A DNA stretch of 64,000 nt from Mycobacteroides immunogenum (GCF_001605725.1 NZ_CP011530.1:186001-250000); one strand, 5' to 3'; positions 7,954 to 17,464 are shown, counted from the stretch's first letter. Numbers and translations are program-made. Notes: a model not told the origin generated them from the letters alone.

Positions 7954-8304
7954 TTAGCCCCAGCCCAGCTGGTGTAAACGGTCGTCGTCGATACCAAAAT
8001 GGTGGGCGATCTCGTGGATCACTGTGATCGTGACCTCATTGATCACCTGATGTTCGCTGGAACACATTTCTAGCAACGGCTCGCGATAGATCGTGATGGT
8101 GTCCGGCAGCGCCCCCGCATAGAAGCTGTCGCGCTCTGTCAGCGCGATCCCCTCGTACAGGCCGAGTAGCTCGGCATCCTCCGGGTGACGGTCCTGGACC
8201 AGCACCACCACGTTGTCGATGGCGGCGGCGAGCTTTGGCGGTATCGCATCGAGAGCGTCGGAAACGAGCTCTTCGAACCGTTGCTCGCTCATCTGTACGG
8301 GCAT
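7954..8304 (-). CDS. Zincin-like metallopeptidase family protein, Rv3836-like
   Basis: 116 residues. VIHEIAHHFGIDDDRL near the C terminus is the zinc motif H-E-x-x-H-x-x-G-x-x-D of the zincin_1 family. IDNVVVLVQDRHPED and LLGLYEGIAL are further hallmarks of this short family. The role in the cell is not known; it is a small cytosolic protein found in most actinobacteria, and Rv3836 is the M. tuberculosis counterpart. The start is taken at the ATG at 8304, with ATG at 8292 also possible; longer frames would run into the preceding gene. It follows the Rv3835-like gene by 19 bases on the same strand, the same pairing as in M. tuberculosis. Confidence 0.85.
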   Translation of the reverse strand: MPVQMSEQRFEELVSDALDAIPPKLAAAIDNVVVLVQDRHPEDAELLGLYEGIALTERDSFYAGALPDTITIYREPLLEMCSSEHQVINEVTITVIHEIAHHFGIDDDRLHQLGWG

Positions 8305-8323
8305 CAGGAGGCGCCCGGCGCGG

Positions 8324-9997
8324 CTAGGCCGGCCCGGGCGGCGGTGCCCCCGCGGGCGCCTGTCCCGGAGGCGGTCCCTCCATCGGTGGTCCCTCCATAG
8401 GCGGACCGTCCATCGGCGGACCAGGCTGCGGTGGCGGCCCGGCACCAGGAGGCAGCGTCGTCACGATGGTGATGCCCGGCGGGTTACTGGGGTTGGGCAC
8501 ACCCGATGAAGTCGGCGGAGCAGAAGTCCGCGTCGGCTGCTGCGTCGTCGTCTGCTGGGTGGGCTGCTGAGTCCGCGTCGGCTGCTGCGTATACGTGGGC
8601 TGCTGGGTGTAGGTGGGTTGCTGAGTCTGAGTCGGCTGCTGGGTCGGAGCCGGGGTGGACGTCAGCGGGATCGGCGTCATGTTCAGCCGGTCGGCCGGGA
8701 TGTCCGGCGGCGGCACCGGCGGTTGGCCGTTGATCAGCAGTTGGCCGCTCTTGGCGCTGTTGACCAGCGTCGACCAGGCGCCATTGCCCAAGGTGGAGCC
8801 GATATTGCAACTGACCTGACGGCTGCCCGCGGTCCAGCTGGGCAGGGTGATCGTGTTGTAGGACAGCGTCAACGTGGTGGCGCGGAATCCGTCGGGATTG
8901 CCCATATATTCGTTGGTCAACCGAGTGCAGTTGTCCTTGATGAACCCGTCCTGATCAGGTTCGGGAGGAACCGAGCCCGGGAACTGTTCGGCCAGGCTCA
9001 CTGTTCCGGTGATCTCCATGGCATGTGCCTTGTCGCAGTCCACGGGAAGTTCGGTGGGCAGGTTGGTCGTCGAATCGATGCCCAGGCAGGTGCCCACGGG
9101 CCAGACCTTCGACTGATCTTGCTCGGCAACCTTGCCGCGGAACAGCTGCTGCTGGTTATCGGCACCGGGAAGCTGCAATCCGCACAGTACGCGACGTTCG
9201 CCCGCCTCGGTCCAGCCCTTTTCTCCCGGCCACAGCATGCCCATGGTGAACCGGCTGTTGGGGTCATAGCGGTCACCCAGGTAACGGTTGATGGCCACCT
9301 GGCACTGTTCCTGGCTGATTTCCTGAATGCGTCCGACGGTGGGCGGCCGTGAGTTGGGACCGTATTCGGTGCCCGGGAAGGTGCGCAGGTCAATGGACTC
9401 GGCGATCTCGAAACGATGATCGTTCGCGCAGTCGACGATGTTGACGTCATTGGTGGAGGCGGGGGCGGGCCAGTTGAGGCATTCCCCGGCTTTCGCCGAG
9501 TTGAAGGTGCTGTTGCCCGGGGCGCCGGTGCTGGGCACCGGGTTGGCGTCGATCTTATTGACCAGACGGTCCGCGGAGGTCCAGCCGTCGGGCAGCGCCT
9601 GGGTGATCCCCGCGATGAACAATCCGCCGAAGGTGACCAAGAGCAGCGCGCGGTGTGTGGAACGTTCCTTGAGCCCTTCTTTCAGACCGTTCCACCAGTG
9701 CGGTTTGTCGGATTGCGGGGCTTCAACCTGGGATGCGGCGTCGGCTGGCGTGTCGGAATCCGCGGATTCGGGGTGCTCAAGGATTTCTGTCGGCGGCGCC
9801 TCGGCTGAGTCGACGGATTCGGTGCCGGTCTCGGCGGAGTCCGCAGCTTCCTGGGGTTCTTCGGGTGGCGTGGCAGAGTCCGGCGACTCGGCGGGGGAGT
9901 CTCCGGCGGTGTCGGTGCCCAGCTCGTCGTTGGTGGGCTCTTCCGGGGTGGAGTCGTCCCGCTCGACCTTCGGCGTGGGTTCGGCTTCGTCACTCAT
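8324..9997 (-). CDS. Septum-formation-domain membrane protein, Rv3835-like
   Basis: 557 residues. Residues 1-110 are cytoplasmic, acidic and rich in Ser, Pro, Glu and Thr. One membrane segment lies at about 116-133 (ALLLVTFGGLFIAGI). The outside part has two related modules with paired cysteines: GECLNWPAP...VDCANDHRFE and GTCLGIDS...VDCDKAHAMEI. These are septum formation (Septum_form) domains. The C-terminal 130 residues are Thr-Gln-Pro repeats and a Pro-Met-Glu-Gly tail. The start at the ATG 9995-9997 (MSDEAEPTPK) avoids an implausible upstream extension. Function in division is suggested only by the domain name. It sits divergently from the ankyrin gene and serS, as Rv3835 does from serS. 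Confidence 0.88.
   Translation of the reverse strand: MSDEAEPTPKVERDDSTPEEPTNDELGTDTAGDSPAESPDSATPPEEPQEAADSAETGTESVDSAEAPPTEILEHPESADSDTPADAASQVEAPQSDKPHWWNGLKEGLKERSTHRALLLVTFGGLFIAGITQALPDGWTSADRLVNKIDANPVPSTGAPGNSTFNSAKAGECLNWPAPASTNDVNIVDCANDHRFEIAESIDLRTFPGTEYGPNSRPPTVGRIQEISQEQCQVAINRYLGDRYDPNSRFTMGMLWPGEKGWTEAGERRVLCGLQLPGADNQQQLFRGKVAEQDQSKVWPVGTCLGIDSTTNLPTELPVDCDKAHAMEITGTVSLAEQFPGSVPPEPDQDGFIKDNCTRLTNEYMGNPDGFRATTLTLSYNTITLPSWTAGSRQVSCNIGSTLGNGAWSTLVNSAKSGQLLINGQPPVPPPDIPADRLNMTPIPLTSTPAPTQQPTQTQQPTYTQQPTYTQQPTRTQQPTQQTTTQQPTRTSAPPTSSGVPNPSNPPGITIVTTLPPGAGPPPQPGPPMDGPPMEGPPMEGPPPGQAPAGAPPPGPA
8540..8660 (-). repeat. Coding Thr-Gln-Gln-Pro-Thr repeat tract
   Basis: Short imperfect tandem units coding for TQQPTYTQQPTY and TQQPTRTQQPT inside the Rv3835-like gene. 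The encoded segment is outside the membrane and probably a flexible wall-spanning linker. Confidence 0.7.
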
Positions 9998-10082
9998 ATT
10001 GCAGTCATTGTTACAGGTGACGCTGCGGGTTAGCCGAGCGATGCTGCTCGCATGCGCCGCTAGATTGAACACTGTGACAACG

Positions 10083-10520
10083 ATGGAACCTGACCGTGAC
10101 AACCCTGACGACCAGGCGGGGGAAGCCGAGCATCAGGCCCGCGTTGCCGAGCAGGTCGCGGCGCTCGCTCACGAACTGTTCGATATGGCGCGGGAGGGCA
10201 ACGCCTCGACCCTGGCGGCGTATCTCGACGCGGGCGCGCCGGTGGATCTCACCAACGAAGCCGGTGACACCCTCGTCATGCTGGCCGCGTACCACGGGAA
10301 CACCTCGACCGTGCGTTCGTTGATCGCGCGCGGAGCCGACGTCAACAGAGCCAACGACAAGGGACAGACGCCGCTGGCCGGAGCGGTCTTCAAGGGCTCC
10401 GACGACATCGTCCAGATCCTGGTGAACGCGGGCGCCGATCCGGCCGCCGGAACACCGTCGGCGCTCGACGCGGCACGGATCTTCGGTAAGGACGAGTACC
10501 TGAGCCTGTTCGGTGCCTAA
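10083..10520 (+). CDS. Ankyrin repeat protein
   Basis: 145 residues. Three ankyrin repeats cover about residues 30-130: GNASTLAAYLDAGAPVDLTN, EAGDTLVMLAAYHGNTSTVR and GQTPLAGAVFKGSDDIVQIL with NAGADP. Ankyrin repeats bind partner proteins; nothing points to an enzyme. The N-terminal 25 residues are acidic. ATG at 10083 is chosen, but the GTG at 10074 is in frame 9 bases earlier. It is read divergently from the Rv3835-like gene and 42 bases before serS, so it may share a transcript with serS. Small ankyrin proteins of this kind are common near stress or catalase genes; no such gene is beside this one. Confidence 0.85.
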   Translation: MEPDRDNPDDQAGEAEHQARVAEQVAALAHELFDMAREGNASTLAAYLDAGAPVDLTNEAGDTLVMLAAYHGNTSTVRSLIARGADVNRANDKGQTPLAGAVFKGSDDIVQILVNAGADPAAGTPSALDAARIFGKDEYLSLFGA

Positions 10521-10562
10521 TGGGTTGGCCGGGCTTTCCGGCTCCCACGTAATGTTCAGCAG

Positions 10563-11819
10563 GTGATCGACCTCAAATTCCTGCGCGAAAACCCCGACGC
10601 GGTGCGTACCTCCCAGCGTCTGCGGGGCGAGGATCCGGCACTTGTTGAGGTGCTGCTCGACGCCGATACGGCACGACGGGCGGCGATATCGACCGCCGAT
10701 ACGTTGCGTGCCGAGCAGAAGGCGGCGAGTAAGAAGGTCGGTCAGGCATCGCCCGAGGAGCGACCGGCGCTCTTGGCGGCCGCTTCGGAGCTCGCCGCAC
10801 AAGTCAAGGCGGCCGAGGCCGAGCAGGTGGTCACCGAGGCCGCGTTCACCGCGGCGCACAAGGCGATCAGCAATGTGGTGATCGACGGCGTGCCCGCGGG
10901 TGGCGAGCAGGATTTTGCCCTCCGTGAATTGGTGGGTGAGCCGAAACCCATTGAAAACCCCAGAGACCACGTGGAATTGGGAGAGTCGCTGGGCCTGTTC
11001 GATATGGAGCGCGGCGCCAAGGTCTCCGGGGCGCGGTTCTACTTCCTCACCGGGTACGGCGCGTTGCTGCAATTGGGCTTGCTGCAGCTGGCGGTGCAGA
11101 CCGCGGTGGCCAACGGCTTCACCCTGCTGATTCCGCCGGTGCTGGTCAAACCCGAAATCATGGGTGGCACAGGATTTTTGGGCGCCCACGCCGACGAGGT
11201 GTATCACCTCGAGGAGGATGATCTGTACCTGGTGGGTACCTCCGAGGTGCCGATCGCGGGATACCACTCCGGCGAGATCTTGGACCTGAGCGATGGGCCG
11301 CTGCGTTACGCGGGATGGTCCAGCTGCTTTCGCCGCGAGGCCGGCAGCTACGGCAAGGACACCCGCGGCATCATCCGGGTGCACCAGTTCGACAAGGTGG
11401 AGGCCTTCGTCTATTGCAAGCCCGAGGACGCGGAGAGCGAGCACGACAAGATCCTGGGGTGGGAGCGGCAGATGCTTGCCCACATCGACGTGCCCTACCG
11501 CGTGATCGATGTTGCGGCAGGTGATTTGGGTTCATCGGCGGCACGTAAGTTCGACTGTGAGGCCTGGGTTCCGACGCAGCAGGCCTACCGTGAGCTGACC
11601 TCCACCTCGAACTGCACCACCTTCCAGGCGCGGCGGCTGGCGGTGCGCTACCGCGATGAGAATGGCAAGCCGCAGACCGCGGCCACCCTGAACGGCACCC
11701 TTGCCACCACGAGGTGGCTGGTGGCGATCCTGGAGAACCACCAACAGCCCGATGGCAGCGTCCGGGTGCCCGCGGCGTTGGTGCCCTTCGTCGGGACCGA
11801 GGTGTTGGAGCCCAAATGA
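10563..11819 (+). CDS. serS: Seryl-tRNA synthetase
   Basis: 418 residues, the normal length. It charges tRNA-Ser with serine and also tRNA-Sec where present. The N terminus [15 protein letters not shown] starts the domain that forms the long coiled-coil arm (about 30-100). Class II motifs are clear: motif 2 as [14 protein letters not shown] with the ATP-binding Arg and motif 3 as [30 protein letters not shown] lies between them. GTG start matches the conserved N terminus. The stop overlaps the start of the next gene by 4 bases (ATGA). Confidence 0.97.
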   Translation: MIDLKFLRENPDAVRTSQRLRGEDPALVEVLLDADTARRAAISTADTLRAEQKAASKKVGQASPEERPALLAAASELAAQVKAAEAEQVVTEAAFTAAHKAISNVVIDGVPAGGEQDFALRELVGEPKPIENPRDHVELGESLGLFDMERGAKVSGARFYFLTGYGALLQLGLLQLAVQTAVANGFTLLIPPVLVKPEIMGGTGFLGAHADEVYHLEEDDLYLVGTSEVPIAGYHSGEILDLSDGPLRYAGWSSCFRREAGSYGKDTRGIIRVHQFDKVEAFVYCKPEDAESEHDKILGWERQMLAHIDVPYRVIDVAAGDLGSSAARKFDCEAWVPTQQAYRELTSTSNCTTFQARRLAVRYRDENGKPQTAATLNGTLATTRWLVAILENHQQPDGSVRVPAALVPFVGTEVLEPK

Positions 11820-12634
11820 CCAAGATGTTCGACGTCGAACTGAACGAGTTGCGTACCTGGTTCGGTTTCGGAGTGGCCGGGAACTTTGCCGGTCACCTGG
11901 AACAGGCCGGAGAATCAGCCGATTTTGTGAATGTGGCTTCGGACGGGGTCGCGCCCAAGGGGATCTTCCCCTGGTATGCGCCGGGTGCCGACAGTTTCTT
12001 GGGGCAGTTCCCGCTGTCGCAGGACGAGACGGTGCTGCCCGAGAGTGAGACGCCTTTGAACCTGCAGATCGAGCCCGAGGTGGGTTTGGCGTGCCGAGTG
12101 CATTGGCGCGGCGATGTGGTCGCCTCGCTAGAGCCGTTCGCGCTGGGAGCCTTCAATGACTGCTCGATCCGTCGACCCAATGCTCTCAAGATCAGCCACA
12201 AGAAGAATTGGGGCTCGGCGTCCAAAGGTGTTGCGCGCCAGTTTTTTGAGATCAGCGATCTGACACCGGACGGTCCCACCGCGACGTTGCGGCTCAACTG
12301 CCATCTGCACAGCGCGGACGGTCAGGAACACGAGTACGGGATCGATAGCCCTCTGCTCGGATACTCGTACTACGGCGAGGTGCTCCTGGACTGGATCACC
12401 GAACGCCTGGACACCCAAAAAGGTTCTCCGGATACACCTTTGGAAGATGTCGGTGCGCTGATGGTGGCCGCTGGACACCCCGAGCACGTGCTGATCGGCA
12501 TCGGGGCGACCAAGTACACACCACTGGGGGAGTCGACGTTTCTGCAGGCGGGTGATGAGGCCGTGGTGCGGGTCTACAGCACCGAGGGCGATGAGGCTTC
12601 CGAACTGCGGCAGCGGGTACGAACGGTCCGCTAG
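11816..12634 (+). CDS. DUF5718-like conserved protein of unknown function
   Basis: 272 residues. I recognise the type ([20 protein letters not shown] near the N terminus, then GIFPWYAPG) as a conserved family that I believe is DUF5718, but no activity is known to me. The segment [20 protein letters not shown], and the hot-dog or fumarylacetoacetate-hydrolase-like run [11 protein letters not shown], hint at a metal-binding small-molecule enzyme. This is only an impression. There are no signal peptide or membrane segments. Its ATG lies in the serS stop (ATGA), so it is translated with serS. 47 bases follow before the next gene. Confidence 0.75.
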   Translation: MTKMFDVELNELRTWFGFGVAGNFAGHLEQAGESADFVNVASDGVAPKGIFPWYAPGADSFLGQFPLSQDETVLPESETPLNLQIEPEVGLACRVHWRGDVVASLEPFALGAFNDCSIRRPNALKISHKKNWGSASKGVARQFFEISDLTPDGPTATLRLNCHLHSADGQEHEYGIDSPLLGYSYYGEVLLDWITERLDTQKGSPDTPLEDVGALMVAAGHPEHVLIGIGATKYTPLGESTFLQAGDEAVVRVYSTEGDEASELRQRVRTVR

Positions 12635-12681
12635 GCGGGAGAGTCGGGGCCATCTTGCCGGGGGCGGGCTAGCGTCGAGGC

Positions 12682-13140
12682 ATGACCGAAGGAGTGACCT
12701 CGGATACCTACCGAGAGCTATCTGAAAGCGGTGTACAAAAGCACAATAGCCGGATGATTCGGCTGCTCCGCGAGAACGGTGGCAAGCTGCCGGGAGTTTC
12801 CGATGACGAGATGCCGGTACTCATCGTGACGATCACCGGCGCGAAATCGGGCACGCGGCGGCTGACACCCCTGGGGTATTTCGCGCATCAGGGGCGCCGG
12901 TTCATCGTGGGCTCCAACGGCGGACAAGAGCAGCCGCCATCGTGGATCTTCAACGTGCGCGCAAACCCCGAGGTGACGGTGGAGGTGGTGCCGGATGTCT
13001 ACAATGCCGTTGCGCGCGAGCTGGATTCGGAAGAGCGCGACGACATGTTCCCGGCGCTGGTGGCTAAGTATGGGTTCTTCGGCGACTATCAGTCGCGGAT
13101 CAGCAGGGTGATCCCGATGTTTGAACTCGTGCCACGCTAG
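12682..13140 (+). CDS. Deazaflavin (F420)-dependent nitroreductase family protein
   Basis: 152 residues of the Ddn family of split-beta-barrel proteins that bind coenzyme F420. Typical marks are VLIVTITGAKSGTRRLTPLGYF (the G-x-K-S-G/T-x-x-R motif that contacts the F420 phosphate), FIVGSNGG and PSWIFNVRANPEVTVEV. M. tuberculosis relatives reduce quinones or activate nitroimidazoles; the native substrate of this member is unknown. The ATG start follows a weak site 6 bases upstream. It ends by overlapping the last bases of the convergent MBL/Rieske gene. Confidence 0.9.
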   Translation: MTEGVTSDTYRELSESGVQKHNSRMIRLLRENGGKLPGVSDDEMPVLIVTITGAKSGTRRLTPLGYFAHQGRRFIVGSNGGQEQPPSWIFNVRANPEVTVEVVPDVYNAVARELDSEERDDMFPALVAKYGFFGDYQSRISRVIPMFELVPR

Positions 13141-14690
13141 TCGAGTCTTCTGGACCTCAGTTCGTGCCCCTTGGAGGTCAAGCAACGCCCGGTCTCCAGG
13201 TTCCAGTCCCAGCCGTGCAGATTACAGGTGAGCTTATTTCCTTCCACCACACCGAATTTGGACAGATCGGCCTTCAAGTGCGGGCAACGGCGCTGGATCT
13301 CCCAGCCGTCCAACGTGATGGACGCGCTGTCGTCGTGGGCCTCGGCGAACCAGCCATCGGCGTAGGCGATGCGCTCGTCGGTGAGGCATTTGAAGAACGT
13401 GTACAGGTACTCGTTGTAGCCGCCCACGCGCCACGCCTTGAATCGGGTGGACAGGAAGATGGTGTTCACCCAGTCGGGCTCGTCGTCACGTAGCACGGTG
13501 CGTACCAGCTCGGGTGCGATCGCAAAGCCGTAGCGGTACTTCTCGTTGGGGATAGGCTCGCGCACAATCCGTTTCGGAAAGTCCAGGACCACGGTTTCGC
13601 TGCCGAGGCGAAGCTCCACGGGGTAGCCGATGCCATCGCAGATCTGGTCGGTCTGCGCCATGATCGGTTCAAACTTGGCGCGCAGCGGTCCCAGTAGCGG
13701 CTCACCTTCCGAGGCTGCCCAAGCGGCCTTCTCGGCGGCCAGCACGGGTGCCATCCGCTGGGCGTAGGCCTCGATGTAAGCGGCCTTGCCGGCCCCGAAG
13801 ATGTGCTCAGCCTCTGCGGTAGAGACCGGATGCTCCAACGAATTCAATTCTGAGGCAGTGAAATCGGCGACGGTGCCGGGGATCATCAGCAGGCCCTTGT
13901 CGTGGCCGTGCTGACGCATCTGGTCCAGGAACACCAGCTGGTCGGGGAAGATATTGGCCGGGTCGCCGTGGTCGTCGTTGAGGTCGCGTAGCTCGGCGTC
14001 CAGGAAGCACGGCGGCCCCGCCGATGGGATGACCCAGGTGGCGCCCACCTGTGCGATGTACTGACGGCAGCGGTCCATCTGACGCTGGCGCTTCTGTGTG
14101 CCGAAGGCCTCTTTGGCGCGGGCGGGCATGTCATAGACCATCGGGTACCAGATGGCGCCCGAGTACTGCAGCATGTGCACATCGATATGGCCGAATTCCT
14201 CGGCCAACACGTCCAGGTCGACAGGGCGGGCGTCGTTCATGTTGAAAACCGTCGTGGTGCCGTCGGAGACCACGAGGCCGGAATCGCCGATGGGCCCGTC
14301 GGCGGGGGCCCGCAGCGCGACGATCATGACGTCCAGATCGCCCTTGGGGCCGCTCACCCGGTGCTTCACCGAGTCCTCGGTATCCACGAAGGTGTGGAAT
14401 CCCAGTCGCTCCAGCTCACGGCGCAGATCCGGTACCGGATAGTCGGGTAGCAGCACCACCGCGTCCTTGTTGACGTGCTCGGTGAGGTTCTGCGGGTCGT
14501 AGTGATCTTTGTGTAGATGCGAGACGTAGAGGTAATCGCAGTTGCCCAGCCGGTCCCAGTCCAAGGTGCTGTTATCGGGGAACGGGAACCACGAAGCGAA
14601 GTACGCGGGGTTGACCCAGGGGTCGCAGAGGATGCTGCCTGCCGCCGTCTCGATGAAGAATCCGGCATGGCCGACACTGGTGACTCGCAT
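13137..14690 (-). CDS. MBL-fold hydrolase fused to a Rieske [2Fe-2S] domain
   Basis: 517 residues. The N-terminal part is a metallo-beta-lactamase fold: TSVGHAGFFIET, then SHLHKDHYD with H-x-H-x-D-H, as in UlaG-like and CMP-sialate hydroxylase-like proteins. The last 60 residues form a Rieske domain: RRCPHLKADL (C-x-H) and LTCNLHGWDW (C-x-x-H) supply the four ligands. CMP-N-acetylneuraminate hydroxylase combines the same two domains, but in that enzyme the Rieske part is N-terminal. The middle 250 residues have no clear assignment. An oxygenase or an unusual hydrolase is possible; the substrate is unknown. It is a single gene, divergent from marR. Confidence 0.88.
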   Translation of the reverse strand: MRVTSVGHAGFFIETAAGSILCDPWVNPAYFASWFPFPDNSTLDWDRLGNCDYLYVSHLHKDHYDPQNLTEHVNKDAVVLLPDYPVPDLRRELERLGFHTFVDTEDSVKHRVSGPKGDLDVMIVALRAPADGPIGDSGLVVSDGTTTVFNMNDARPVDLDVLAEEFGHIDVHMLQYSGAIWYPMVYDMPARAKEAFGTQKRQRQMDRCRQYIAQVGATWVIPSAGPPCFLDAELRDLNDDHGDPANIFPDQLVFLDQMRQHGHDKGLLMIPGTVADFTASELNSLEHPVSTAEAEHIFGAGKAAYIEAYAQRMAPVLAAEKAAWAASEGEPLLGPLRAKFEPIMAQTDQICDGIGYPVELRLGSETVVLDFPKRIVREPIPNEKYRYGFAIAPELVRTVLRDDEPDWVNTIFLSTRFKAWRVGGYNEYLYTFFKCLTDERIAYADGWFAEAHDDSASITLDGWEIQRRCPHLKADLSKFGVVEGNKLTCNLHGWDWNLETGRCLTSKGHELRSRRLD

Positions 14691-14780
14691 GGCCCCAGCC
14701 TATCGAGCTGCGATTACGGTGCAAAAAGGTGCGCAAGGCGCCGGAAAATGCACCGAAATCCCCTTGTATAGGTTGGTTGA

Positions 14781-15218
14781 GTGTCCACCACAGATGGCCT
14801 CACTGCCGACGTTCTTACCGTGATCGCGCGGCTCAACCGCTGGGTTTCCAGCTACGCCGACCTGCCGGTGCCTACCGGGCAGGCGCGGCTACTGGCCCTT
14901 GTCGGCGAGATGGAGAACGCACGAATCTCAGATCTGGCGCAGGCCGACCACTGCAGTCAGCCCACGATGACGGTGCAGCTGAAACGGCTGCAAGATGTCG
15001 GGTACGTGGAGCGCCGTGTCGATTCCGCCGATAAGCGAGCGCAGCGGATCACGTTGACGGCAGCGGGCCGGGAGGCGCTCGTCGCCATGCGCGCTCAGCG
15101 CCAGGGTGTGCTCGATCCCTGGTTGAGCACGTTGCCGCCGGATGAGCAGCGCACGCTTGCCGAGGCCGCGAAGATTCTGGAGGGCCTCACCCGCCGGATG
15201 GCGGCTCAGCCGGGCTAG
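14781..15218 (+). CDS. MarR family transcriptional regulator
   Basis: 145 residues. The winged helix-turn-helix spans about 38-100, with ISDLAQADHCSQPTMTVQLKRLQDVGYVE split as helix-turn-recognition helix and RRVDSADKRAQRITLT as the wing carrying the D-x-R/K-A motif. MarR proteins act as dimers that leave DNA on binding a ligand. The GTG start is preceded by no strong ribosome binding site. The 90-base gap to the divergent MBL/Rieske gene contains GGTGC and TGCACC half-sites around GGCGCC (14726-14754), which may be an operator for both genes. That is inference from position. Confidence 0.9.
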   Translation: MSTTDGLTADVLTVIARLNRWVSSYADLPVPTGQARLLALVGEMENARISDLAQADHCSQPTMTVQLKRLQDVGYVERRVDSADKRAQRITLTAAGREALVAMRAQRQGVLDPWLSTLPPDEQRTLAEAAKILEGLTRRMAAQPG

Positions 15219-15228
15219 CCCGGCGACC

Positions 15229-15996
15229 TCACTCGGCGGCGAATAGATGCCGCAGATAGGCACGCGGATCGGTCAGGAAGCGCTGCCAGTGTCCGACCAT
15301 CTCCAGCTCTTCCCAATCGCGTTGCTGCACACCATCTTCGCTGAATTCCAGAATGGTGGCGCCCGGAAACGCGGCCAACACGGGGGAGTGGGTGGCCATG
15401 ATGACCTGCGATCCGGCAGCCACCACGCCGTCGAGCATCGCCATGAGCTGTAGCGATGAGGTGAAGGAAAGCGCGGCCTCGGGCTCGTCGAGAATGAACA
15501 GGCCGCGCTCCATGTCCCGTTCGGCCAAGAAGGCCAGAAATGACTCGCCGTGCGAGCGCTCGTTGAGCCGGCCGCGGAAGACCTGCTCCGGGGTGTGCCC
15601 GTCGACGGCGGCGAACAGCTGATGCATGGCTTCGGCGCGCAGGAAGCACCCTCCGTTGGGCCGTGGATGCTCGGCGTCGAGGGTAAAGGTCCAGTGCAGG
15701 TCGGTATCTTCACCGCTGGGGCGTGCGCCCCAATGTTTGACGGCGGCGGGCAGTTTCCAGCGCCAGGACGTCGCCAGCGCCTCCAGGAAAGTGGACTTGC
15801 CCGACCCGTTCTCGCCGACGATCACGGTGACCCCGGTGGTCAAGTGCAGCGGCTCGGTCGCGATCTGGGCAATGGCCGGAATCTCCAGGTACCACGCATC
15901 CGGCTGCTTCTCACGATTGACCGCGATCTGGCGCAGGATCACCGGCCCATGGTATCGGGCGGTCCCATTCTCAAGAAGCGTGATCTGATCCGCCAA
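15229..15996 (-). CDS. AAA ATPase of the RecF/SbcC-like ABC type
   Basis: 255 residues. Walker A is VGENGSGKSTFLEALA at about 57-72 and Walker B is LFILDEPEAALS at about 165, with the ABC-type D-loop after it. The H-loop His is in MATHSPVLAAFPGA. The signature region is short (ERSHGESFLAFLAE). These features fit the AAA_21/AAA_23 group of stand-alone ATPases related to SMC and RecF. Such proteins are found in DNA repair and in old-type defence or nuclease pairs, but no partner nuclease is next to it here. Function is therefore open. Confidence 0.88.
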   Translation of the reverse strand: MADQITLLENGTARYHGPVILRQIAVNREKQPDAWYLEIPAIAQIATEPLHLTTGVTVIVGENGSGKSTFLEALATSWRWKLPAAVKHWGARPSGEDTDLHWTFTLDAEHPRPNGGCFLRAEAMHQLFAAVDGHTPEQVFRGRLNERSHGESFLAFLAERDMERGLFILDEPEAALSFTSSLQLMAMLDGVVAAGSQVIMATHSPVLAAFPGATILEFSEDGVQQRDWEELEMVGHWQRFLTDPRAYLRHLFAAE

Positions 15997-16072
15997 CCGT
16001 TCTTTGATACAGAACGCTGCTATCGTGAGAAACTGTTGGACCTGCGGTTTCCTCTGATCCTACGGTTGAGGC

Positions 16073-17038
16073 ATGACCCTGAAAACACGGCTGACAGACC
16101 GCTTCGGCCTTGAGCACCCGGTGGTGCTCGCGCCGATGGATGACGTTGCCGATGCGCGCCTCGCGAGTGCCGTCAGCGCTGCCGGTGGACTCGGCCTGCT
16201 CGGTGGCGGTTACACCGACGAGGCCTGGGTGCGTCAACAATTCGACCGCGCCACCGCCGCGGTGGGATGCGGATTCATCACCTGGACCCTGCCAGGAAAC
16301 GAGCGCGTGCTGGACCACGCCCTGGAACGGGGGCCGGCCGCTATCTTCCTGTCGTTCGGCGATCCCGCGCCCTACGCAGCCACCATCCGGGCCGCCGGTG
16401 TCCCGCTGATCTGTCAGGTGCACAACATCCCCCAGGCTGCGCGGGCCATCGAGGTGGGTGCGGATGTCATCGTCGCCCAAGGAGGAGAAGCGGGCGGACA
16501 CGGCGAAGGGCGCCGCTCGACGTTCACCCTGGTGCCAGAGGTTGTGGACCTGGTCGCGGATACAGCGCCCGAGGTGCTGGTGTTGGCGGCCGGCGGGGTG
16601 ACCGATGGCCGCACACTGGCGGCCTCGCTCGCGCTGGGCGCCGACGGGGTGCTGGTGGGTACCCGGTTCTGGGCGTCGCGGGAAGCGGCGATTTCCCGGG
16701 CCGCTCAGCAGTACGCCCTCGGGGTGGGCGGTGACGAGACCATCCGTCAGCACGTCTATGACATTGTGCGCGGCAAGGATTGGCCCCGTGCCTACAGCGG
16801 CCGGGTGCTGCGCAACGACTTCGTCGAGAGATGGCATGACCGCGAGACGGAGCTCGCCCACGACCTGGACCGGGCCCGATCGGAATACCGGGCCGGTGTG
16901 GCCGCCGAGGATTTCAGCGTCGCGAATCTGATTGTCGGAGAAGGCATAGGCCGTATTCGGGATATCGAGAGCGCAGCTGAGATCGTCCAATCCATGGTGG
17001 CACAGGCCGCCGCGATCAATCCGACATCAAGGAGTTGA
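16073..17038 (+). CDS. Nitronate monooxygenase family flavoprotein
   Basis: 321 residues, a TIM-barrel FMN enzyme of the NMO/2-nitropropane dioxygenase family. Marks are HPVVLAPMDDVADARLA at the N terminus, AQGGEAGGHGEG around 140 with the catalytic His region, and VLAAGGVTDGRTLAASLALGADGVLVGTRF at the phosphate-binding end. The family oxidises nitronates; some members are quinone reductases or enoyl-reductase-like. The next two genes on the same strand follow after 3 and 12 bases, so NMO, tautomerase and LysR are likely one unit. Confidence 0.9.
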   Translation: MTLKTRLTDRFGLEHPVVLAPMDDVADARLASAVSAAGGLGLLGGGYTDEAWVRQQFDRATAAVGCGFITWTLPGNERVLDHALERGPAAIFLSFGDPAPYAATIRAAGVPLICQVHNIPQAARAIEVGADVIVAQGGEAGGHGEGRRSTFTLVPEVVDLVADTAPEVLVLAAGGVTDGRTLAASLALGADGVLVGTRFWASREAAISRAAQQYALGVGGDETIRQHVYDIVRGKDWPRAYSGRVLRNDFVERWHDRETELAHDLDRARSEYRAGVAAEDFSVANLIVGEGIGRIRDIESAAEIVQSMVAQAAAINPTSRS

Positions 17039-17041
17039 CCC

Positions 17042-17452
17042 ATGCCACTGGTACGCATCGACCTCACCGCGGACCGGTCCCTGGCGCAGCGGCGCGCTAT
17101 CGCGGACGCCGTGCACGACGCTCTGGTCGCGGTCTTGAAAATCCCGGCACGCGACCGATTTCAGATCATCACGGCACATGATGCCGCCGACATCATCGCC
17201 GAAGACGCGGGGTTGGGGTTTGAGCGATCAGGCAGCGTGGTGATCGTGCACATCTTCACCCAGGCCGGGCGCACAACGCAGACCAAACAGCGGATCTTCG
17301 CCGAACTCGCGGACAGACTTGCCGCCGTCGAGGTGGATGGCGCCGATCTGTTCCTCGCGATCAGCGAAAACAGGGCACAGGATTGGTCTTTCGGCTTCGG
17401 TAGAGCCCAGTACGTCACCGGTGAGCTGGCGGTCCCCGCCGCGAGTGCATGA
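17042..17452 (+). CDS. Tautomerase superfamily protein
   Basis: 136 residues with Pro right after the initiator Met (MPLVRIDL), the catalytic N-terminal proline of the 4-oxalocrotonate tautomerase/MSAD group after Met removal. The doubled beta-alpha-beta layout and RDRFQIITAH fit the longer malonate-semialdehyde-decarboxylase-like members. Substrate is unknown. It starts 3 bases after the NMO stop. Confidence 0.85.
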   Translation: MPLVRIDLTADRSLAQRRAIADAVHDALVAVLKIPARDRFQIITAHDAADIIAEDAGLGFERSGSVVIVHIFTQAGRTTQTKQRIFAELADRLAAVEVDGADLFLAISENRAQDWSFGFGRAQYVTGELAVPAASA

Positions 17453-17464
17453 TTGAGTCCGGAC

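Noticed and set aside
10011..11483. A 490-codon minus-strand open frame over serS and the ankyrin gene
   Set aside because: Antisense to all class II synthetase motifs; no recognisable protein.
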